The position numbers and the translations under genes were made by a program. From contig CAWGTX010000005.1 of NCBI GenBank assembly GCA_963825585.1, positions 86,290-150,289 of the forward strand: 64,000 bases of DNA. The letters are read 5' to 3'. The notes beneath the pieces were generated by a model that did not search any database, was not told the origin of the DNA, and saw nothing but the letters and a program-made list of their open reading frames with translations. Below, one piece after another: positions 39,545 to 46,967 of the stretch. Position 1 is the first letter of the stretch. Each line of letters starts with the position of its first letter. This stretch comes from JAOUGY01 sp963825585. GTDB lineage: Bacteria > Actinomycetota > Acidimicrobiia > Spongiisociales > ZC4RG35.

Positions 39545-39961
39545 TCACAGTCGGATCGCATCCCGCTCGAGCTCTTCCCTGTGAGCGTTGTCCATGTTCG
39601 TGTCCGCGACCACGTCGACGGACGCTTCGAGGATCTCCTCGAGTCGACTCCTCAGCCGGGCGAGGTCGAACAGCGTTCGGCTCGGTTCGAGCGTGACGAG
39701 CAGGTCGATGTCGCTCTGTTCGGTCGCGGCCCCTCGTGCGACCGAGCCGAACAGTCGCACGTTCGAGGCGCCGTGGTCGGCGGCCACCTCCCTGATCGCA
39801 TGTGAGCAGCGCATCACCCGCGCCAGGAGAGGAGCGTCGCCGCCCGCGGGCTCATTGCTCCGCGATTGCAGCGCAGCTGCGACTGCACTGAGTTCCTTCG
39901 CCGGCTCGTCGTCCGACCGGGATGTCGGCCGCCGCATGTCATGTGTGCCGTGTCCTTCCAT
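39545..39961 (-). CDS. MNT-type nucleotidyltransferase-domain protein
   Basis: 138 residues with the minimal nucleotidyltransferase signature NVRLFGSVARGAATEQSDIDLL (GS-ARG-D-D). The frame starts at ATG 39961, directly after the stop of the MazF-like toxin. MNT proteins act as AMP-transferring antitoxins for HEPN toxins, but no HEPN partner is present here. A third gene behind a MazEF pair is unusual. The N-terminal 40 residues are polar and variable. Confidence 0.75.
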   Translation of the reverse strand: MEGHGTHDMRRPTSRSDDEPAKELSAVAAALQSRSNEPAGGDAPLLARVMRCSHAIREVAADHGASNVRLFGSVARGAATEQSDIDLLVTLEPSRTLFDLARLRSRLEEILEASVDVVADTNMDNAHREELERDAIRL

Positions 39962-40300
39962 TCAGCCCTCGATGATGGCAGCGATGATCCACCGCACCCG
40001 CTCCGCGGTGTCGGCATCCACCACCCCCAACCTCCGCACCAGGCGGTGGGCATCCACCGATCTCAGTTGGTCGCATTGAAGGTAGGTCGTCTGGCGAAGG
40101 CCGTTGCCGGCGGTGGGCTCGAGTTCGACCCGGGTCGACCACGGCCTCTTGGCGGTGGTCCCGGGTACGACGAACCTGACCGGGAACGCGGTCTCGTGGA
40201 AGGCGTCGGATGACACCACCATCGCCGGCCTCACGTTGGCCGGCTCGGATGCAACCGGCTCGCCGAAGTCGATCAGCCACAACTCGTCAGTCGAGGCCAT
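39962..40300 (-). CDS. PemK/MazF-like endoribonuclease toxin
   Basis: 112 residues with the beta-barrel pattern of the family: LWLIDFGEPVASEPANVRPA at the start, MVVSSDAFHET, VVPGTTAKRPWSTRVEL and QTTYLQCDQLRSV. The arginine in NVRPA and the threonine in VVPGTT match the usual catalytic and structural positions. It overlaps the antitoxin by 14 bases, the standard coupling in toxin-antitoxin pairs. It should cleave mRNA in the cytoplasm when free. Confidence 0.85.
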   Translation of the reverse strand: MASTDELWLIDFGEPVASEPANVRPAMVVSSDAFHETAFPVRFVVPGTTAKRPWSTRVELEPTAGNGLRQTTYLQCDQLRSVDAHRLVRRLGVVDADTAERVRWIIAAIIEG

Positions 40301-40520
40301 CGGAGACCGTCAACTCGTCGGACTCGCTCCGGAGTTCCGCAGCGCCCGGTTCCCCCGCCTGGGACACTTCGGCCGTGAGCCGGTCGAAGAACTGGCGACG
40401 TTCGAGGGTGTCGACGGCCAGCCGAACGGTGTCCTTCATCTGAAGCCCCATCCGATCGGCGAGGACTTTGATTCGGTCGTGGGTGTCGAGGTCGATCCGG
40501 ATCGTTGTGGATGGCCGCAT
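40287..40520 (-). CDS. Ribbon-helix-helix antitoxin (MazE-like)
   Basis: 77 residues; the first 45 form a ribbon-helix-helix domain (MRPSTTIRIDLDTHDRIKVL) with the beta-strand TTIRIDL. The acidic C-terminus ending ELTVSDGLD is the likely toxin-binding tail. ATG 40520 lies six bases after a perfect palindromic operator. The same palindrome contains a TAGACT -10-like box so close to the ATG that the transcript is probably leaderless. Confidence 0.8.
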   Translation of the reverse strand: MRPSTTIRIDLDTHDRIKVLADRMGLQMKDTVRLAVDTLERRQFFDRLTAEVSQAGEPGAAELRSESDELTVSDGLD

Positions 40521-40525
40521 CCGGA

Positions 40526-40546
40526 CAGTCTACTGACAGTAGACTG
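40526..40546 (-). promoter_or_regulatory. Palindromic operator of the MazEF-MNT operon
   Basis: Two 10-base arms CAGTCTACTG and CAGTAGACTG around a central A form a perfect inverted repeat immediately upstream of the antitoxin start. It overlaps the predicted -10 (TAGACT), so binding by the antitoxin dimer would block transcription, the normal autoregulation of such modules. Confidence 0.7.
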
Positions 40547-40657
40547 GCGTTAGTGGGATGCGTGCTCGAGTTGGTGGTGCATGGAGTCAAGTTACGGCGG
40601 AGCTGTGACAGATTTCCCAGCCCACGGTCGAGGAGTCTGCAACCCTCTGGAGTGCGG

Positions 40658-40673
40658 GTAGCACAAGTGCTAC
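40658..40673 (+). promoter_or_regulatory. Palindromic operator of the Phd-VapC operon
   Basis: GTAGCAC and GTGCTAC are exact inverted arms around AA. The last bases overlap a TACACT -10-like box (40671-40676) that lies eight bases before ATG 40684. Together this suggests a leaderless, self-repressed promoter. Confidence 0.65.
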
Positions 40674-40683
40674 ACTGGCCGCC

Positions 40684-40947
40684 ATGGCCACCGTAGGACT
40701 TCGAGAACTCAGACAAGACGCCTCCGATCTCGTGCGCCGGGTCGAACGAGGCGAGGAAATCGACATCACCGTCGCCGGCCGGCTGGCGGCCCGGATGGTG
40801 CCCCCTGCTCCGCGGCGTTGGCAGCGATGGGACGCGGTCGCCGCGGCGCTCTCCGGCCCGACCGACCCTGATTGGGAACGCGATCGAGCGCTGATCGACC
40901 AATCGATCGTGAACCCGTGGGAGCGCGCCGATGAAGGCGGTGCTTGA
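40684..40947 (+). CDS. Phd/YefM-type antitoxin
   Basis: 87 residues with the Phd fold start VGLRELRQDASDLVRRVERG and ITVAGRLAARMVP, typical of VapB antitoxins paired with PIN toxins. A C-terminal tail rich in tryptophan and acidic residues (DPDWERDRALIDQS, then NPWERADE) is the likely toxin-neutralising part. It overlaps the PIN gene by 17 bases. Confidence 0.88.
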   Translation: MATVGLRELRQDASDLVRRVERGEEIDITVAGRLAARMVPPAPRRWQRWDAVAAALSGPTDPDWERDRALIDQSIVNPWERADEGGA

Positions 40948-41311
40948 CACCAGTGTGCTGATTGCGGCCGACGTGCCGGAGTTGGAGGGCGAGCTGGCGA
41001 TCAGCGTTGCGTCGGTCGCCGAACTGCACTTCGGGGTGCTTGTCACCATCGACTCCGACGTCAGGGCCCTCAGGCTGAGGAGGCTGACCGAGTTGCAGCG
41101 GGCGTTCGATCCCTTGCCGATCGACGACGACGTCGCCGCCAGCTACGGCCTGCTTGCGGCGGCCGTGACGGAAATCGGTAGACAGCCCCGGTCGAGGGTG
41201 ATGGACCTTCTGATTGCCGCCACCGCTCACGCCCACGGGGCGCGGCTCTACACGAGGAACACCGCAGACCTGGCCGGGCTGGAACGGCTGGTCGATATCG
41301 TCGCCGTCTGA
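40931..41311 (+). CDS. vapC: PIN-domain ribonuclease toxin (VapC)
   Basis: 126 residues with the PIN acidic residues in order: VLDTSVLIAADV (Asp), SVASVAELHFG (Glu), MDLLIAATAHAHGARLYTRN (Asp), and a final NTADL (Asp). Metal-dependent cleavage of RNA, often tRNA or rRNA in actinobacteria, is the family role. It is coupled to its antitoxin by overlap. Confidence 0.9.
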   Translation: MKAVLDTSVLIAADVPELEGELAISVASVAELHFGVLVTIDSDVRALRLRRLTELQRAFDPLPIDDDVAASYGLLAAAVTEIGRQPRSRVMDLLIAATAHAHGARLYTRNTADLAGLERLVDIVAV

Positions 41312-41346
41312 TCGATCCCCGGGCAGCGAACATCTAGCCTTGTGAC

Positions 41347-42666
41347 GTGTCAGACCACATCGAATCCGTGCTCGCCGCCATCACCAAGGCCGACCCGATG
41401 CGGGGCCACGCCGCTCGGGCTGTCATCGATGGATTGACCGGCGGCGAAGACCTCGAGCTGATCGACCTGGCGTCTGTACAGGCGTTCGCCTGGTACGTCA
41501 TTCCGATGAAGTGGATGACCGACCTCGACGGCCATCGGGAGGCGGTCGGTGCCGCGGCCGAGGTGCTGTCCCGTTTGGGACTCGATCGATACGCCGCCGT
41601 GTTCGCATCGGAGCAGACCGCCCGCATCCTGGAGGCCTATCACCAGTCGACCGAGGCCGGGTTCGCGGCGTTCCGCAAGGCGGTGGCGGCCTCAGGCGTC
41701 GAGCCGCCCGATCTGGACGACTTCGCCTGGGGTGGCGTGATGGGTTGGCAGGAGTCGTCGGCGCGCACCGCGGTGGCGCGAGCGCTGGAAGCGGCCATCG
41801 TGGCGGGAGAGCTCCGCCCCGGTGCATCGGGGTGGAAACGGGTAGCGGCCGCCGTGACGCAGCGCACCCTCGACACCGAGTTGCCCGACGCGGCCGGTCA
41901 GACGTTGCGCAACCTCGTACTGACCGAGCGGCTCGGGTTGTGGGTCGACACCGTGCGGGGAGGCGGCCGTCGGCTCCACGGCATCCGTTCCCGCCATGCC
42001 AACCGGCTGTTGCACCCGATCCCGGTGCCGGCCGATGTCGACGAGCGGATGGCACCGGTGCGCTGGCTGCTGGAACGCACCGGCGTGAAGGTGACGCTCA
42101 CCCAGGCCGGATACCTGGACACGGCGACCGTCAGGGACGGTTGTGAGCGCTTCGGCTGGGATCTCTTCTGGACCGACCGCGCCGCCAAGAGCGAGAGCGA
42201 GGTGGTGCAGCTCTACGAGCTGCATGAGCTGCTGCGTCGACTCGGTGCAGTTCGCCGACAGGGAAAGCGCCTCACCCTCCTCAAGCGCGGACGGACCTGG
42301 CTGGACGATCCGGAAGTCGCCTGGCGGGAGATGGCCGCCGGGCTCGCCCCGAACGACTGGTCGAGGGCAGTGGCCGAGGTGATCACCCTGTTGCATCTCG
42401 ATGGTGTTCGCCTCGACCACGGGATCTATGAGACGGTCGCCGGGATCCTCGCCGAGGTCGGATGGTCGACCGACGGTGAACCGCCGAATGCCGGGGCGGT
42501 CACGTCCAGCTGGTACGACGTGCAGCGCCCACTGCGGATGCTCACCGCCGCAGAGGAGGTCGGCAAATGGGACGAACGGCACACGGTGCTGGCGCCATTC
42601 GCCGTCGACACCCTGCTCGAGATGGTCAGGGCCGCTGCCACCGGTCCGAGGTCGAGCCCGTGGTGA
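41347..42666 (+). CDS. Conserved hypothetical protein, about 439 residues
   Basis: An intact GTG-start gene 36 bases downstream of vapC. Sequence features are a helical N-terminal half (ESVLAAITKADPMRGHAARA), a central repeat of helices around QTLRNLVLTERLGLWVDTVR, and a C-terminal region with wHTH-like spacing (LHELLRRLGAVRRQGKRLTL). The pattern resembles the uncharacterised family of the gene at 23684-24874 only in general style. No catalytic motif or membrane segment is visible. Confidence 0.7.
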   Translation: MSDHIESVLAAITKADPMRGHAARAVIDGLTGGEDLELIDLASVQAFAWYVIPMKWMTDLDGHREAVGAAAEVLSRLGLDRYAAVFASEQTARILEAYHQSTEAGFAAFRKAVAASGVEPPDLDDFAWGGVMGWQESSARTAVARALEAAIVAGELRPGASGWKRVAAAVTQRTLDTELPDAAGQTLRNLVLTERLGLWVDTVRGGGRRLHGIRSRHANRLLHPIPVPADVDERMAPVRWLLERTGVKVTLTQAGYLDTATVRDGCERFGWDLFWTDRAAKSESEVVQLYELHELLRRLGAVRRQGKRLTLLKRGRTWLDDPEVAWREMAAGLAPNDWSRAVAEVITLLHLDGVRLDHGIYETVAGILAEVGWSTDGEPPNAGAVTSSWYDVQRPLRMLTAAEEVGKWDERHTVLAPFAVDTLLEMVRAAATGPRSSPW

Positions 42667-42710
42667 CACGATCCCGGTGACCGCCCGCTGGCAGCGACGG
42701 ACCGCTATGT

Positions 42711-42746
42711 ATCCACGAAACGGATAGTGGTATCCGTTTTGTGGAC
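42711..42746 (+). promoter_or_regulatory. 36-base inverted repeat overlapping the start of the wHTH-nucleotidyltransferase gene
   Basis: ATCCACGAAACGGATA and TATCCGTTTTGTGGAC are near-perfect 16-base inverted arms separated by GTGG, with two mismatches. The GTG start at 42741 lies inside the right arm, so a bound regulator would block transcription and possibly translation. Confidence 0.65.
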
Positions 42747-43335
42747 AAAGGCGCTACTCCATCGTTGCTTCCCATCCTCCGATCCCAGCAGCAGGGCGAG
42801 ATCCTGGTTCGGCTCCTCGGGAGACCCGACCACGGAACTGAGCGTCAGTGATCTGGCATCGCTCGTAGCCGTGCCCTATGCGTCTGTTCATCGCGAGATC
42901 GACCGGGCCGAGCAGGCTGGTCTGGTGGTGAGCCGACGCGTCGGCAACGTTCGTTTGATGAGAGCCAACGTGGACAGCCCGTACTTCCATGGTCTCGCCG
43001 ACATCCTCGTGAAGGCGTTCGGGCCACCAGCCGTCATCGGCGGTGCGATAGACGAGGTCGCCGGGATCAGTCGGGCGTTCATCTACGGGTCCTGGGCGGT
43101 GGCGGCAACAGGCGGCGAGATGGTGCGGCCGGTGGCCGACATCGACCTTCTCGTTCTGGGTGACCCGGATCGAGATGAGTTGTTTGCGGCGCTGGCGCCG
43201 GTCGAACGGCGGCTCGGCCGGGAGATCCAGGTCTCGATTCGGTCCAGCGACTGGCTCGAGCGTGGGACTGGCTCGTTTCACGACACCGTCACCAGTCGAC
43301 CGCTGGTGGCGGTCCCGCTCACTCGTACGGACTGA
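42741..43335 (+). CDS. wHTH plus minimal nucleotidyltransferase protein (one frameshift)
   Basis: The first frame gives VDKGATPSLLPILRSQQQGE and ILVRLLGRP; after a one-base change near 42835 the winged-helix region continues as VSDLASLVAVPYASVHREID and AGLVVSRRVGNVRLM. The C-terminal half is a nucleotidyltransferase-like domain with FIYGSWAVAATGG and VADIDLLVLGDPD (GS and DxD). This fusion is known in orphan antitoxin-like regulators, and the large inverted repeat over its start suits self-regulation. Confidence 0.75.
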
Positions 43336-43407
43336 GCGTGCCGCTGTCGTCACGGTGGTGGGCTCAAGGTCCCGTGCACCAGAAGGCTCTCCACTCTCAC
43401 AGGTCGT

Positions 43408-43545
43408 TCATGCCCAATCGAGCTGACCGGCGATGAGAGCAGCTTGGGTTCGATTGCCGGCCCCGGTCTTGGTGAGAATGTTCCTGACGTGGTTGGCGAC
43501 GGTGTTGACGCTGATAGCGAGTTCCTCACTGATCTGGACCGCGTA
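43408..43545 (-). pseudogene. C-terminal LuxR-type HTH remnant
   Basis: The minus strand reads YAVQISEELAISVNTVANHV and then LTKTGAGNRTQAALIAG to a TGA at 43408. This is the recognition half of a LuxR/NarL DNA-binding domain. Its N-terminal part is replaced by transposase sequence, so it is a remnant. Confidence 0.7.
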
Positions 43546-43885
43546 GCCGGGTCCGCCAATAGGTCAGCACCGAGTAATGGATCCCGGTGTCGTCGAGCGC
43601 CAGACCCGCCGCCACCTTCCACGCAATGTTGGTCCGTAGCGCCGACGCCGCGTCGCGATCCGACAACCCCTCCAACGACTGCAGGACCATCACCGTCGCG
43701 ATCACGTCAGCAGGCACCGACGGGCGACCACGACCCGAGCTGAACAGATCAGCGAACATCTCATCGGGGAACAGATCGCTGCGGTGATCAGCGAGGAACG
43801 CATGCACCGAGTCACCCGCCACCAGATGACGGCACAACGCAGCCGCGTCCAACAACTCGACATTCGGATCGCTCTTGCCCTGCAT
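43538..43885 (-). mobile_element. IS1182-family transposase, N-terminal fragment
   Basis: About 115 residues starting MQGKSDPNVELLDAAALCRH and continuing DHRSDLFPDEMFADLF, RGRPSVPADVIATVMVLQSL, and LTYWRTRLR. These are the first conserved blocks of IS1182-family transposases. The DDE core is absent: after RLR the sequence becomes the LuxR tail. A GACGCTGTTGAAGAAATCGC stretch on the minus strand at 43933-43952 may be part of the element's left end. Confidence 0.75.
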
Positions 43886-43927
43886 CCACCCATTCTTTTC
43901 GATCCCCACGAAAATCGCGAGCACCAA

Positions 43928-44260
43928 CGAGCGATTTCTTCAACAGCGTCCTAGAAGCACATCGGTGCTGCCTGCCAACGGTCGAGCAGAGGAGCCGATC
44001 TACTGAGTCGCTCGAGGTCCCCGGACGCCGAGGGCGAGCCTGGGGAGGAGTCCTTCGAGTCAAACCATCCGGGCTTCCTGCTCGCGACACCGCCGTTTCC
44101 GGGTCGCGGGCGCTGGCACGGCGGTTTTCTGCTTCACCTCATCGGTCGAGGGCTGGGGGAGCTTTGTGGGCTGTGCTGCGCGACGCGCGACCAACACCAT
44201 CTCTTCGAGTCCGATCGAAGACAGGGCCTGACTTGGAGACTCCGTCGCCGATCTTCTCGG
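43928..44260. other. Stretch without a recognisable gene
   Basis: About 330 bases between the IS fragment and the stop of the TIR-WD40 gene. It may include residual IS sequence near its left side. The remaining frames lack homology patterns. No hairpin of terminator strength was spotted. Confidence 0.4.
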
Positions 44261-46686
44261 TCAGCTGGCCCAGAACTCGATCGTTCCGCCGACCGACACC
44301 GCAGCGAGATGCGTCGAGTCGGGCGACCAGCCCACGCAGGGCGATACGTAGCAGTCGTCTCGGGGCCCCGGCAGGGACGCGACACCGATCGGTGTGCCCG
44401 TGGCGAGATCGCCGACAATGAGCTGATCGTCGTTGGTGATGGTGGCGAGCCGACGCCCATCTGGGCTGAAGGCGAGGGCCAGCACTTGCAGGAACGCCTT
44501 CGCCGCCGGGTCGGTCCATACGAAGAGGTCGGTGACCTCGAGTCCGGTTCGGCGGGCCACCGCGATCTGGCCGTCAGACCCGGCAAAGGCAACACGTCCT
44601 CCATCGGCGCTGACTGCGATCGACTCGATGTCGAGCCGCAAACTCGAGGTGGATGCAGGACCCAGCCCCGCCCGGCCGGCTGGGATTCTTGCTCTCACGT
44701 CGCCGGACACCGCATCGATGACCGAGAGCTCGGTCTTCCCATCCGCCACCAACAAGTCGCTGGACCCGGGAATGAACCTCGCCTGCAGGTCCGGCTCCGC
44801 AGGTCGCTCGGGAAACGGGAGCTGGTGATCGGCGCCAGAAGGGACTGCCACCACCAGGACCGTTCGACCGAACGCCACGGCGACCCGATCTCCCGCGGAC
44901 GACCAGGAGACGGATGTGAGCCGGCCTTTGTGAGCCCGGTACCTCTTCACGACACGGGCCGGAAGGTCGAGACGCTGGGTGAGCTGGTCATCCAGGATCA
45001 CCAGGTGCCCCTCGTCCGACCCGAGCGCAATCCAGCCGTGCGGCGAGACGTCCACCGCCCGCCAACCGAGCAGCGCACGACATGTCGATGCCACCGACCA
45101 CGTCTCGGTGTCGACCACCTGCAGGGCTCGATCGGTCGCCACGGCGATGACCTCGCCACGAGGGTCGAACGAGAGGGCTCGCGCCGGGGCTCGCCCCAGC
45201 CGACCGAGGCTCCGCTCGTGACGGAGTTCCGGGACGCTCCCCGCGGCGGTGACGAGTCGGCGTGTGCGCTGATAGGGGGCGATCACCGTTGCCTGGGGAG
45301 CTGGTTGGAGCCGGAAGACGTCGGAGTAGAAGCCGATCTTCGGGTCGAGACGCTGCACGAACCGTACCGGGTTCACCGCGGCCTCCACCGCCCGGTCGCT
45401 GAGACCCGTCGTGTAGGCGTCGCGGCGCTGTGACGACAGCGAGAAGACCGCCCGTGGGAACCAGCGCTCTGCCATGGACCGTTCCTCGAGCGTGAGCTCC
45501 TGTCGCGGTTGAGATGTCACCAGCAGGCGATGGCGAGCGAAGCCCGGGTGCACGAGGCGAACCACCCCTGGCCTCGACCACGGCTTCTGCACCCAACCCA
45601 GTTCGGCAAGCCGAGCCAACGCCGTCTCGCATCGAATCTGCCGCCTGCGCCTCTCGTCCTCCCCTCCGCGCCCGACGCCCATGGCATCTTGAACGACGAC
45701 AACCCCGGCGGCAGTGTCCTTTGCCCCCACAACCACGCAGCTGTGATGAGATCATCGGCCACAGCGGCGACGTCCGACCCCTGAGGCTGTTGCCATTCAG
45801 CGAGGGCCGCAATGTCTTCAGGAAGCTGCTGGGCGTTCGGGAGCACCGCACCGCCGACGCGCACGATGCGTTTGGCGAGATACCCCGACGAGGACCCAGC
45901 GCCGGGTATGCCAACGTCTGGGATTGCGGACCGCTCGAGCGCGCTCCGGATCTCGAAGCGGACGACGTCGTGGGCGCGATCGATACGCCGCTCCCCTCGT
46001 CCATCCCGCTCCAGGAAGCCGGGACCGATCACGAGCACGAACAGCGACGAACGCTGGATGGCATCCCGGATTCGGTGTCGGAAGTCGACCCCCGGAGCGA
46101 CATCCCCGACGTCGAAATACACCCGCTCCGGGCCGAGTCTGATTGCGAGCTCCCGCGCCAGCATCTCGGTCCAAAGCTCGGAGTCGTCCCGCCGATAGGA
46201 GATGAACACGCTCGCCGATTCACCCGTCTCGCTCGCCGACGTGCGGAGTGTGGCCAGCGATTGGTCCGGGTGGATCGCCCAGAGTCGCGGATCCGGCCCT
46301 CCAGCGGTCAAGGCGGTGGCGACCAGCCGGGCGGCGACGGGATGGACCTCGGCTTCCGTCGGGAGCTCCAGTCCCTTCCGAAACGCCAGATCACGCACGG
46401 CCACAGGCAGGGATTCGGCCCTCATGAAGGCTCTGCCCGCAAGAACCGGGACGACCGGCAGACCGCTGTGCAGGGCTCCGGTGATCTCTTCCAGCTCCCC
46501 ATCCGTCGACTCCGACACGGTGGCCGGACCCGTCGTCCCCGTCTCCGTCGTGAGGATCACTGCGACGGCTGCCGCATCCTCCAACCTCGAAGCCGCCGCA
46601 TCCAAACGACGGATTGCCGCAGCGATTCGGTCCGTCCACTCACAATTGGGCCGACCTGCGATCACCAACACCGACGACCTCGCCAT
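44261..46686 (-). CDS. TIR-domain and WD40-repeat fusion protein (one frameshift)
   Basis: About 805 residues. Residues 1-155 have the pattern of a second, degenerate TIR-like fold (AVILTTE, GLPVVPVLAGRAFM). A clear TIR domain follows (ASVFISYRRDDSELWTEMLA, VYFDVGDVAPGVDF, SLFVLVIGPGFLE, and the probable catalytic glutamate in VVRFEIRSAL). Frames change near 45690-45730 into a wHTH-like linker (CETALARLAELGWV) and then a seven-bladed WD40-like propeller (LALAFSPDGRRLATITNDDQ, VGWSPDSTHLAAVSVGGTIE). ATG 46686 has GAGGTGAG upstream. TIR domains with this acidic pattern usually cleave NAD+, and the propeller is the likely sensor. Confidence 0.8.
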
Positions 46687-46967
46687 GCTGACTCACCTCA
46701 GGCTCGATCGGCACTGCCACACCAGTCTGACCCTGTCCGCCTGCACCATCCAGTGCCGCAGGTCCCAACCCCTGCGGAACCCGGGCCTTGGCTCCTTGCA
46801 CGTGGCCACCGGTCATGAGTGGACGAAGGTGTGGTGGCTGACGTTGCCGGCCAAGTTCGGGCGTCGACTGCACAACTCACGGCGGCGGGGCCCTCAAGCG
46901 GCAGAATCCGCGGTTTGTGGTTTCAGGCTGTGAATGGAGGGCGCGCTCCAAACCCGCGCGCCGAAAC
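46687..46967. other. Gap between the SF1 helicase and TIR-WD40 genes
   Basis: 281 bases; frames are short and arginine-rich. It holds the helicase terminator (46940-46962) and presumably the TIR-WD40 promoter. Confidence 0.4.
46940..46962 (-). terminator. Hairpin after the SF1 helicase gene
   Basis: GGCGCGC and GCGCGCC form a 7-bp stem with a nine-base loop, starting five bases beyond the helicase stop on the minus strand. It suggests the helicase and TIR-WD40 genes are separate transcripts, though partial read-through is possible. Confidence 0.5.

Noticed and set aside
45517..45736. TIR and WD40 as two overlapping genes
   Set aside because: A 220-base out-of-frame overlap with loss of sensible composition in the TIR frame is better explained by one frameshift, though two genes cannot be fully excluded.
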